A DNA stretch of 64,000 nucleotides, taken from contig NC_051089.1 of the NCBI RefSeq assembly GCF_901709675.1, forward strand, positions 12,449,976 through 12,513,975. The letters run 5' to 3'. Source of the DNA: Syngnathus acus (Eukaryota; Chordata; Actinopteri; Syngnathiformes; Syngnathidae). A program made the translations under genes and the position numbers. The notes under the pieces were generated by a model. The model was given only the letters and a program-made list of their open reading frames with translations. It was not told the origin of the DNA and searched no databases. Numbering within the stretch: position 1 is the first letter of the stretch; every line of letters begins with the position of its first letter. Of this stretch, positions 18,115 to 28,802 are shown piece by piece.

Positions 18115-21100
18115 ATGGCTTCCTCTGAACTTGGTCAGTTTTCTTCCCATTCTACACAGTTGGTGTCGTTTTTTCCAATGAATTTATTCCCCCAGTCATG
18201 CATGTGTGTTTGTGGTGCTAACCTCGCTAACATTGTAGCTAACGTGGCCCGTTTGTGTTTCGCTCGAAATTTTGTTGTCTTCCACTAAAGTGGAAAATAA
18301 CTTTTCATGTGTATGTGTCATGCAGCACTGCTGAGTGTGTCGGATAAAAGTGGGCTGCTGGAGTTTGCCAAAAAGCTCGTGGACAATGGTTTGGGTCTGG
18401 TAGCATCAGGTGGGACAGCTAAAGCTCTGCGGGATGCTGGACTGACCGTCAGGTATACTATGTGGAAAGCTGTTTCTTCAACATTCTTGGATACTCTACG
18501 TGCAAGACAATTCAATGGACAAGTAGAACGACTCTATTGTTATCAAATACTCTCGGCATTTATACAGGAAGCTGCTTGTGCAAACCGTTATTTTACTAGT
18601 GCTTCCGAGTCATTCTACTAGTGTGCTGATTTAGCAGACTAGCCAAGATAAGATCGTAGTAGTACAGGGGGCATCAAGTGGAAAATAATCTATATCAAAT
18701 ACATTTTTAAACAGCTGTCAATAGTAGCCTTCCCAACAATGTTGCGTTGTCTTCTCCTGCACTAAATTGTGTGTGCGTGTTTGTCAGGGACGTGTCTGAG
18801 CTCACTGGGCATCCAGAAATGCTAGGAGGCCGCGTGAAGACCCTCCATCCCGCAGTCCATGGTGGCATCCTGGCCAGAAAGACGGCCAGTGACACAGCAG
18901 ATATGGACAAGCTCGGCTACAGTCTGGTCAGGTGAGAGCGCAAGTAGCCTCGAGAACATATTACACGTATGTATTTCACGTGCTCATATTTCAAACACCG
19001 TGTGTAACATGCACATTTGTGGAAAGGTTAGAAACGGGAAGCACGTGTGGTTGATTTTAGCAGCACGATAATTGGAAACGTCCTGCTTCCATAAGCTGGT
19101 CTTATGACTCGGGTTTATGTAAGGTCAAGAGGGCTCCGATGTCATCTGACTTGTTAGAAGTGAACAGTGAATCTGATTAGTAACACTGGTAGGTTATTGA
19201 TCGCCCCCTGTGATTTACTCTCGTCAGTGCTCTTTTTCTCCTGTGACAGCAACACATTCAAATCGAAAAATTAAATTAAACACTGTACAGTCAAACACAA
19301 GGATGATGCAAACCGAATCATTTTACCTAACAAAAATGCGCTACTAAAGGTACATACAACATAATGTGAAACTCCATAATGCTAATTAGCATAAATGTTA
19401 TGATAATTCAATGACAACTATTACTGCAGCTAATTTGGGAACATCTTCTCCTGTTAGTGCTGCCTGGCAAGTTGTGATACGGTGTGATACACGCAATTCT
19501 AAATTTGGACTTCCCTGTGTGTACTGTAATTCCAACAAATACAATCGCTTGAAAATCTACTATAACTCATCCTTTGGGTAAAAGTTACAAATGTATGAAC
19601 AAGTAGTCTGATGGTTTATTGATGTAAAGTGTGCAAAGGCTCTTCTATGTGCTTTCCTCAAGGGTGGTCGTGTGCAACCTGTACCCATTTGTCAAAACTG
19701 TCTCCAACCCGGATGTTAAAGTGGAAGACGCCGTAGAGCAGATTGACATTGGTGAGTCGTGTTTCCGCATTGCCAAACACCCCTGACAAACATTACAATG
19801 CTTAAAATTAATTAAAAAAAGAAAAAATTCAAACTGTCACCTTTCCCCCCCCCCCCCTTTCAATGAGGTGGTGTAACTTTGCTGAGGGCTGCAGCTAAGA
19901 ATCACGCACGTGTGACGATCGTGTGTGATCCTGCTGATTACTCACTGGTTGCCACGGAGATGGCAGGATCTCAAGACAAAGATACCACTTTGGAAACACG
20001 AAGGACTCTGGCTTTAAAAGTGAAAAAAAACATACCTTCATAATTTAATTAAATGACTTTTTTGATATTATCCTTATTATTTATATTTATTTTATGTGTA
20101 AATAGTAGCAACCTCTCAGATGCCAACTTAGAATTTTCTTTTTCATCACTTCATGTCTGCAATGTTGTTCTCCCTCAGGCTTTCACTCACACGGCCCAGT
20201 ATGACGACGCTATTTCGGATTACTTCCGTGGACAATACAGCCACGGCGTTTCCCAGCTGGCTCTGCGTTACGGCATGAACCCGCACCAAGCACCCGCCCA
20301 GCTCTACACGCTGCACTCTGCCCTCCCACTCAAAGGTGCCCTCTTGACAATCACCCGGACTCCCTCTAAAGGAAATTGCTTGATTGAAATGTAGTGTTTT
20401 TTATTCATTCGTCCCATTAATTGATTTCTTCTTTGTAAATAATGAATTAAAAATATTTGTAAACAATTCTACATATGTTGAACAATTAAGTTTATTTGAA
20501 TTATTTGGTTAATTTATTTTGAGTATGATAGAAATACTTGTAATATACACAAATTTACTTCTACACTGCCAATCAAAAGTTTGGACAGTTTCTCATTTAA
20601 TAGCGCAAGAAAGTTTAATTAATTATTAAATTATTAATTAACCTTTACTCCATATAGTCTCAGCATGGTATAATTTAGCATCTTCAGAAGGAAGCTAAAG
20701 ATTATTCCATTTGATTTGCTTTGATTTTCTCTCAGTGGTAAATGGCTCCCCCGGCTTCATCAACTTGTGCGACGCCCTGAATGCGTGGCAGCTTGTTCGC
20801 GAACTGAAGAGCGCCCTCGGCATGGCCGCCGCTGCTTCCTTCAAGCATGTCAGCCCAGCGGGTAAGATGGAGACACACAGAAATGTCTTTTGATGTGGTT
20901 AAATTACCATGGAAAATGGAATAATTCATCTTTTTTGTTTGAAGGAGCTGCAGTAGGAATTGTTCTGACTGAGGAAGAGGCCAAGGTGTGCATGGTACAT
21001 GACATGTTGAAGGATCTCAGCCCATTGGCCTCCGCCTATGCCAGGGCAAGAGGTTTGAACAATTGGGACATTTTATCTCAGGGCTTTACTCACTTTTGTT

Positions 21101-23210
21101 ACCAGCCGTTGAAATAGCTGCAAGAGGCCTATGAAAATATTTGAAAAAAATATTTTTAAACATCTAAGAAGTGTATAAGGAGACAACGTCGATAGTCAGG
21201 ATATTTTTGAATTTTATTTTTCTTCCTCAGGTTCTGACCGAATGTCTTCTTTTGGAGACTTCATTGCCGTTTCGGACGTGTGTGACGTTCCTACTGCCAA
21301 AATTATATCAAGAGAGGTAAAAAAAAAACATAGTCACGCTCAAGTTGAAGGTTGCTTATTCAAATGTATGTACCTACGTATCTCTTTCAGGTGTCTGATG
21401 GGATAATTGCACCAGGCTATAATGAAGAAGCACTCAAGATCCTGTCAAAAAAGAAAAATGGAAACTACTGTGTGCTTCAGGTGCCAGACAATTCATTTCA
21501 ATGGGAACATTGATACAAGTAAATTAATTTTGGTGCTGGTTAAACTCCTAAGTCAAGTTTCCACTGTATTGTATTGTTATTTTGATTGACAGTCAAAGTG
21601 GAATCTTTGAACATAGAATTATATCAATTGTATCACGTGGGAAAATATTTGTGGCATCTTGTTTAACGTGTTTAACAACAGAAGACAAAGAGTGTGCAGA
21701 CAGGTATACCCAATGATATGGCCCGTGCTTATTGTGTAATTTTCCCAATGTGCGTCCTGACTAAAGATGGACCCCGACTACGAGCCCGACGACACTGAGG
21801 TGCGAGTGTTGTTTGGCCTCTACCTCAAACAAAAAAGGAACGACGCGCTTATCAACAAGGAATTCTTCAGCAACGTCGTGTCCAAGGGCTCGGTGCGCAC
21901 AAAGATTTCAGCCTCACGGTCTTTGGGACTTGTGTTGAATCACAACTTGTGATTTTCGCCAACTTGCAAATGTGTTCACCAGCTGTCCGAGACAGCCGTC
22001 CGAGACCTCACGGTGGCCACCATCGCTGTCAAGTACACTCAGTCCAACTCGGTGTGCTACGCCAAAGACGGCCAGGTGACTTGTGGATAGCCAAATCAAA
22101 TCAACAATTGAGCTCTATCTTAGCGAGGCTTTTGTTGAACAGGTGATCGGGATCGGCGCGGGACAGCAGTCTCGGATCCACTGCACCAGACTGGCGGGTG
22201 ACAAAGCCGATAACTGGTGGCTCAGGCACCATCCTCGTGTGCTCGGCATGAAGTTCCGCAGTGGCGTCAAGCGAGCGGAGATGGCAAACGCCATCGACCA
22301 GTATGTCACTGACACCATTGGAGAGGTAGGCTTTAGTTGTAAATCAGGCACAGACTTGTAAATTTAGATCCTTTGACATGCATACCAGGTCATTTGGAGA
22401 TGAATTGAGAAAAGAAATGGTTACTTAATTTCACCTGTAAGCTTTGGACTGTGTTGAATGTTTCAGTCCTTTTTGCACAACTCGCTGTGCTCTAATCTGA
22501 GCTGAGTGGCGAAACGCACAGCAAGCATTTGAGCCATGAAAGTTCCCCAGAAATGTCCATTTCCAAGCCTTTCCGTGACTCTTTATATCTCATTCAACCT
22601 GCTGATGACATTGACCGAGTATAATTACTATCAAGAATTCTATAATAATTGTTGCATAATTTAAAATTAATTTTATAAACAATTGTATTTAACTTTATCG
22701 GGTTTTGCTCCTACCAATCAGTCAAAGGACAGTAAAATGCTGACGCTATTGAGCACTGGCCCTCAGCATTACTTTCTAATTGAGGATGAGCAATACAGTC
22801 TGTTGGATAGCCCAGCAGTACTGATTTCAAAGGAGGTGGTCTTGTTTCTTAAGGGTCCCGATTTGGCCGTTTGGAAATCAATGTACGAGGAGGTTCCTGA
22901 GCTTCTGTCAGAGACTGAGAAGAAAAAGTGGATCAGCTCCCTGCAGGCAGTGGCCGTGAGCTCTGATGCCTTCTTTCCCTTCCGAGATAACATCGACCGC
23001 GCCAAACGGGTAAATACATCGGGCAATACATTCATGCGTTGCCGTTTACATTCTGCACCTTGACTGCAATGGCCGCCCGTGTCGTTGCAGAGCGGTGTCG
23101 AGTACATCGCGGCCCCGTCGGGTTCTGCTGCAGACCAGGTTGTGATCAACGCCTGCAATGAGCAGGGCATCACTCTGGTCCACACCAAACGCAGATTGTT
23201 CCACCACTGA
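18115..23210 (+). CDS. atic: Bifunctional purine enzyme ATIC (AICAR formyltransferase / IMP cyclohydrolase), 15 exons
   Basis: This cytosolic enzyme carries out the last two steps of de novo purine synthesis: AICAR to FAICAR using 10-formyl-THF, then cyclisation to IMP. Exons: 18115-18133, 18326-18452, 18788-18931, 19663-19751, 19868-20019, 20179-20335, 20736-20861, 20945-21052, 21231-21316, 21391-21480, 21767-21892, 21983-22075, 22143-22325, 22854-23009 and 23091-23210. Together they give 1776 nt, 591 aa plus stop; human ATIC is 592. The N-terminal MGS-like cyclohydrolase domain (about 1-199) has GGRVKTLHP with Lys66. The C-terminal transformylase domain has SFKHVSPAG with Lys266-His267. The protein ends RLFHH like human. 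All introns are GT-AG. It is transcribed towards fn1, which lies on the other strand, and nothing looks broken. Confidence 0.97.
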
Positions 23211-23374
23211 GCAATCAACTCGACTACAATGGGCACCTTTTGTCTATCACTGAAGATATGGGAAGGAAACATTCCACCTTAATGTTGCTTCTCTTTTGCG
23301 TTGTAACACATGAAATCCTTTTCTGCCTCGTGAAAAGATTCAAGGCTTTGTAGCCAAGCAATGACTCTGCATTT

Positions 23375-23380
23375 AATAAA
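23375..23380 (+). terminator. atic: atic polyadenylation signal
   Basis: AATAAA lies 165 bases after the stop codon, followed by a GT/T-rich stretch (gtgtttgctcctttttac). It implies a short 3' UTR ending near 23400. Confidence 0.75.
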
Positions 23381-23873
23381 CCTTTGAGATCATTCAAGTG
23401 TTTGCTCCTTTTTACTAATTATGCTAAATGGTATTTAATGGTATTAATAATTCATTCATATGATTTAATTATCACTATTTAATGGTATTTATCCAAGTAT
23501 TTGTGGTTTGGTAGTCTTTTCGAGAATTTGTGTCCCTGTGTCCTGTTATTTGCTGTTTTTGTGCTCAGACTTATCAAAGAATGGATATTTACACATAAAT
23601 AGTGCAGCAGGAAAATATATTTACAGTATAATACGTGTCATTGTGTCACTGCAGTTTACTGAGTCAGCTCTGACATCTTTGTGTGGCTGTCAATATTACA
23701 CTGCCCCCTGTTGGCACCACTGTATTCCGCAGCTATGCCATATTTAAAAAGATTTAGGCTCCAAGAATGATTCATGGTGAATGCCAGTCTAAAAACTACA
23801 ATTTTCTGGTGATGGAAAAAGATAATCTTTAAGTACCAATATAGAGATCAAAACAGCGTATATGCTCACATCT

Positions 23874-23928
23874 GGGACCGAACCAAGATCTTACCGAGCG
23901 AGAGCCCGTGTTATTAACCAGTCAGCTA
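23874..23928 (-). repeat. tRNA-like sequence (SINE head or tRNA pseudogene)
   Basis: On the - strand an A-box-like TAGCTGACTGGTTAA (23914-23928) is followed about 30 bases later by a B-box-like GGTTCGGTCCC (23874-23884). These spacings suit an internal Pol III promoter. No clean cloverleaf or CCA-ready acceptor stem is evident, so a degenerate SINE or tRNA pseudogene is more likely than a functional tRNA. Confidence 0.45.
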
Positions 23929-24114
23929 TTTCAACGTCGCAGCCTCTGGCCGTCTGCACTGTTTTGTACTAGTGATGTGCATTCCAGTGAAAATCTTTAG
24001 AATCGGTTCACTCAAAAGATTTGTTCAAAAGAATCGTTCGCTACACTTTCTTATTTATTTAATCTTTTTTTTTTTTTTTTACCTCGTGTAGTGTACCTAT
24101 TGAAGTGTCCATGA

Positions 24115-25567
24115 GGTGTACCTAATCACAGGCCACTTCATTAGGGAAAAAGCTTAAGTGAAAGTGAAAAGTGCCACACCCACCCTCACCCCCACTTTCT
24201 GATTGGCTGTTTGATCTGTGACGTCACTCGGACACTCCATTAGGTACACCGCTATTTTCAAGTGTAACTAATAACAGGCCACTTTATTAGGGAAATATCA
24301 TGGTCAAAGGTCACAGGTGTCAAACTCTAGTCCTCGGGCCGCATTCCAACATGTTTTCCAAGATTCCCTCGTTAAGTGCACCTGCGTGAAAAGTTTTAGC
24401 TCCTGCAGAACGTGAAAATAGCTAAATCTTTTCACGCAGGTGCACTTAACGAGGGAATCACACGGACACTCCATTAGGTACACCGCCATTTTCAAGTGTA
24501 CCTAGTAACAGGCCACTTTATTAGCGAAATATCATGGTCAAAGGTCACAGGTGTCAAGCTCTAGTCCTCGGGCCGCATTCCAACATGTTTTCCAAGATTC
24601 CCTCGTTAAGTGCACCTGCGTGAAAAGTTTTAGCTCCTGCAGAACATGAAAATAGCTAAATCTTTTCACGCAGGTGTATTTAACGAGGGTAACTTGGAAA
24701 ACATATTGGAACGCGGCCCCTCGAGGACTTGGAGGTCGACACCCCTGGTTTAAGTGAAAAGTGCCACACCCGCCCTCACCCCCACTTTCTGATTGGCTGG
24801 TTGATCTGTGACATCACTCGGACACTCCATTAGGTACGCCGCCATTTTCAAGTGTACCTAATAACAGGCCATTTTATTAGGGAAATATCATGGTCAAAGG
24901 TCACAGGTGTCAAGCTCTAGTCCTCGGGCCGCATCCCAACATGTTTTCCAAGATTCCCTCGTTAAGTGCACCTGCGTGAAAAGTTTTAGCTCCTGCAGAA
25001 CATGAAAATAGCTAAATCTTTTCACGCAGGTGTGTTTAACGAGGGTAACTTGGAAAACATATTGGAACGCGGCCCCTCGAGGACTTGGAGGTCGACACCC
25101 CTGGTTTAAGTGAAAAGTGCCACACCCGCCCTCACCCCCACTTTCTGATTGGCTTGTTGATCTGTGACATCACTCGGACACTCCATTAGGTACGCCGCCA
25201 TTTTCAAGTGTACCTAATAACAGGCCATTTTATTAGGGAAATATCATGGTCAAAGGTCACAGGTGTCAAGCTCTAGTCCTCGGGGCCGCATTCCAACATG
25301 TTTTCCAAGATTCCCTCGTTAAGTGCACCTGTGTGAAAAGTTGGGCTCCTGCAGGACGTGAAAATGAACTGAACTTTTCACGCAGGTGTGTTTAACGAGG
25401 GTAACTTGGAAAACATATTGGAACGCGGCCCCTCGAGGACTGAAGGTCGACACCCCTGGTTTAAGTGAAAAGTGCCACACCCGCCCTCACCCCCACTTTC
25501 TGATTGGCTGTTTGATCTGTGATGTCATTCGGACACTCTATTAGGTACACCGCCATTTTCATGTTCC
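24115..25567. repeat. Tandem array of ~356-bp units carrying palindromic MITEs
   Basis: The landmark GGTCACAGGTGTCAA recurs at 24309, 24543, 24899 and 25255, giving spacings of 234, 356 and 356. Each unit has a common segment (aagtgaaaagtgccacaccc, ctttctgattggctg, gacactccattaggtac, aacaggcca-tttattag). Inserted in it is a ~200-bp palindromic element starting CAGGTGTCAA and ending GACACCCCTG, with hairpin arms such as CCTCGTTAAGTGCACCTGCG. The first palindrome is truncated at its right end, which explains the short first spacing. The segment at 24115-24160 reads across the insertion point without a palindrome and looks like the empty-site unit. Confidence 0.9.
24548..24747. mobile_element. 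Palindromic MITE, best-preserved copy inside the array
   Basis: The ends are CAGGTGTCAAG and, inverted, CAGGGGTGTCGAC. The arms match over most of their length, including TCCTCG...GGCCGC, CCAACATGTTTTCCAAG/ACTTGGAAAACATATTGG and CCTCGTTAA/TTAACGAGG, with CACCTGCGTGAAAAG/CTTTTCACGCAGGTG near the loop. It can fold into one long hairpin. The family resembles the common fish 'ggtgtcaaactc' hAT MITEs. Confidence 0.75.
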
Positions 25568-26740
25568 TTCGCGAAGATTCACGAGTGAGTGACAGACAGC
25601 GTTGCTGCTATGTCAGCCGACACACGTTATGCCGACATTGATGTTTTGTGTATTTGTTGGATTGTAGTTGATGGTGTTATTATACCGAATGTGTTTGTGC
25701 TTGAATAAAAGGTTGAAAAAAAATTCCGTTATGCCTACATTTGTTATTTTGGGGGACACCAACTCATATAACAATGTAAAACACATATTGTCATATAAAG
25801 CAGTTAACCAAATGTCTGATTTTTATGTTGTAATTGGCGAATATAAAAACAAGGAATAAAACACCAGACAAGTTTTGACATAAATGTTTATTTGAAAAAA
25901 AAATATATATATATTAAAAGTAAATTTCAAACCAGCAATCCAATGTGAAATTGCAGTAGATATATTGGATAACAATATTTAGACGTATATATACATACAC
26001 GTTATTTAAAAACTACTATAAGAGTTATAAAATCAAGATTACCCAAAGAGAAGCATAATCTCCCCGTTGTTGCATAACGGTGCATCGCTTCATGCAATAA
26101 AGTTAGCCGTTAGCTTGGAGAAAACGTGCATAAAAGAAGTGCTGTTTCAGTGAGTGATTCTTTCTTTCCTTGGCAAATCGTAAATCTACATTCTGGTTTA
26201 CATAGTTCACGCCAGGAGGGAGACGCAACACGTTCACTGACTGATCCGTTGATGCACGAGAAGGCAGTTCTCCCATTTAACTCGTTCGCGAAAGGTAAAG
26301 TCAGGGTTCGTTCCCTCACTGATCCGTTCTCGCGATGAACTGGAAATGCAAATCACTGACTCGTTCACTCACAGATCCGTTCAGTTGCAATTCACGACTC
26401 GTTCGTGAACGGGAAGTTACGTCATTTTCTTCTTCGTTTTGTTTTACGGCGAGGTGGCACCAGCTTCAATGTGCATTACCGACACCTACTGGTTGAAGTA
26501 ATATGAACTGAAAAAAAGAACGAATCACTTTAGGAAGTGGGGGGTGGTAGTTGTATTTTTTGATGTATATGTTGTTCCCACGGGATGTTGTAATATAGAG
26601 AAAAATGTGTGCGTTGCCGTTGTCGACATTAGCATGTGTTTACTTGATTTTTTTTGTCTGGTGTATTGCTTAGTTGTGTGTGATATAGAAGTTAAAAAAA
26701 AAAAAAAAAACGGATCAGCGTGCGTGTGTGTGTGTGGGGG
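25568..26740. other. Inner right part of the composite element
   Basis: This part is AT-rich and non-coding, with a run of short repeats built on CTCGTTC, GATCCGTTC and CACTGA at 26220-26410. An A-run at 26694-26710 and a short GT run (26719-26736) lie near the right inverted repeat. There is no recognisable open reading frame. Confidence 0.45.
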
Positions 26741-26904
26741 GACGATTCGTTGAACGATTCGTTTAAACGAATCTTTTGCGTGAACTGATTCTAAAGATTC
26801 AGTTCACTTAAAAGAACTGGAATGCACATCACTGGGGGGGTTACGTCATTGCCTCCCCAGTCATGAACCTCACCGCACGTCAATGGGACAGACTACGTTG
26901 CTTT

Positions 26905-27367
26905 GATCTTGGATCTTTCCAACTTTATTACAATAAGAGACTTTCTGTCGAGTAGAAACAACTTTGGCATGGACAACAAGATACAAAAATAGAACAGCGA
27001 CAATTCCACCCACATTCACACACAGAAATTAAAGGGATAAATTAGTAAGAGACAGTGTGACCCCTCTTGCCAGCAGTAGCGGAATGCTTTGAAACGCAAC
27101 AATGTTTAACAAAACTATGCCTGAAACACACATTGAGTTACTGAGCTGAGCTGTAATGGCCGTTGCGCTAAATAGAGCCAAGTTAGAAATGGTCATGAGT
27201 GAAGGGATCATGTTGATCAGGCAGAAGTGCAGTTTAACATTGGATGAGCATGTGTCAGAAAATGATTAGGCCGTTTGCGCCACGGCAGACAACGACATCT
27301 CTGGGTTCGGGCAGTGCAGTAATCAGACAATAAGGGAGCAAAGCGGTCGGTCCGACGGGCGCTTCTC
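26905..27367 (-). other. fn1: fn1 3' UTR (predicted)
   Basis: This is non-coding sequence after the fn1 stop codon. The first good AATAAA on the - strand is the complement of 26924-26929, giving a 3' UTR of about 0.45 kb that stops just short of the composite element's right inverted repeat. Confidence 0.55.
26924..26929 (-). terminator. fn1: fn1 polyadenylation signal candidate
   Basis: TTTATT on the + strand is AATAAA on the gene strand, about 440 bases after the stop codon. It lies about 90 bases from the right end of the composite repeat. Confidence 0.55.
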
Positions 27368-28802
27368 TCACTCCAGAGGATCCCGGACCACCAGCGTGTC
27401 TGCCAGAAGGCCGGGTCGGAGACATTCAATGGGGCAGTGAATGTTCTGGAAGGAGAGAGAAGTGTTGAGCAAAAGGACATAAACTCCCCGATCACAACAT
27501 TAGGGACACCAGTAGCACAATCTAATATGTTTTTTGAACAATTTTAGGTTTACTAGTATGAGTAAAAGTGGCTGGAAATAAGATTAGTAGTTGTGACCAT
27601 GTCTTACTAGTAAGGTTTTTTTGTTTTGTTTTTAATCAATAATTGGCACTAGTACATACCTTAACCTTACAAGTAAACTATTGTGCTGCATGAGTAACAC
27701 CACCGGCCCAACTAGTAGGCACTTGTCATGCACTAGTAACCTGCTGAACCTTACTAGTAGTACCAGCCAAATCAAATGGCTTGTCATAGACACCGTCATT
27801 CACAAGTGATCACTAGTGTGCTCTTACGAGTGACGACAAAGAGTGGACATACTAGTAGTAGTGGAGCTCAAGATGGATATGAAGACTCACCTTGCCGTAT
27901 TGAACAGGTTGCACTACACCGGCGTCGGCGTCCGATGCCGGTTTGCGACAGTTCTCGCATCGCCAGCCCTGTTCAAATAAAAAAAGGAACCATCATACAT
28001 AAGTGATCCGACCGGTGTTTAAACAAAGGTCACCGTTTGGTACGGTACCTGCTGTCCGCCGTAGCATGTGCAGGTGCAAATGGCGCCCAGGTACTCTTTC
28101 TGCCACTGGTTGCCCACTTGGAATGTTTTGCCTTCATCGTAGCACACTGATTCATCTGTGAATCAACAGATAGTTCCAAAGCAATATTTTAATATAAGAA
28201 AGAGTTTTGGCTCTCGCACAGATACGCGGGTTACGCTATAATTTATGATTTAATAACTTGCGAGCTACAATTTGACTACCACAAATGAAGGTATTGGAGC
28301 CTTACGTGGTTCACACTTGAACTCTCCTTTGCCATTGCCCAGGCAAGTGCAGCTCATCAAGTGATTGTTCTCGGCCTGGCGGTCCCACTTGTCTCCGACG
28401 CGGTAATTTTGCCCGTTGTCATGGCACCACTCTAAAGAACAACACCATAAAAGATCCAAGTGAAATACACAATTTGTCTCTAAAAACAATTGCATGTAAA
28501 ACACTCACAAGGTAAGAAATATTGTGTGAAATTTCAAGATGAACTGAAAATGCACTTTAGTTAACCTAAGTTGACCTTTTCCTTTTTCCCCTAACATTTT
28601 GTGAGAAGCGCATTTCTGTCGTATGAAGGTCGAAACATACTAGAGGAGTCACATCTGAAGTGTCCCCTTCCGAGGCCCAGACACGTGCACCACAGCTTGA
28701 AGCCCGTCTCGGACATGCGTTCCCACTGAGTGCCGACATCGTGGTAGGTTGCGGTGAAGGTGTCGTAGCAGGCGTCGTCTGACGGAGGAACTCCCTCTTG
28801 GA
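27368..28802 (-). CDS. fn1: fn1 exons 42-46: FNI-10 to FNI-12 and C-terminal dimerisation tail
   Basis: Exons: 28641-28802 (FNI-10), 28306-28431 (FNI-11), 28049-28155 (most of FNI-12), 27891-27968 and 27368-27445. FNI-11 reads [20 protein letters not shown], almost as in human. FNI-12 finishes with [10 protein letters not shown]. The last exon encodes [12 protein letters not shown] and ends DPLE-stop. Its two cysteines form the interchain disulfides of the dimer. The intron before the last exon is filled with the ACTAGT repeat cluster. Confidence 0.95.

Larger units (their letters stand above)
23971..26837. mobile_element. Composite element with long terminal inverted repeats enclosing a tandem array
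   Basis: The left end reads AGTGATGTGCATTCCAGT, then AATCTTTAGAATCGGTTCAC, AAAAGATT and GAATCGTTCG. The right end, inverted, reads AGTGATGTGCATTCCAGT, then AATCTTTAGAATCAGTTCAC, AAAAGATT and GAATCG. The two ends are therefore about 90-bp inverted repeats some 2.8 kb apart. Internal subterminal repeats of the form ACTCGTTC / GATCCGTTC lie at 26220-26410. No transposase coding survives. The ends look hAT-like, but I could not find a matching target duplication, so the class is tentative. Confidence 0.65.

Noticed and set aside
23874-23928. Functional tRNA gene on the minus strand
   Set aside because: A and B boxes are present, but I could not pair a full acceptor stem or find a clear terminator, so it is listed only as tRNA-like.
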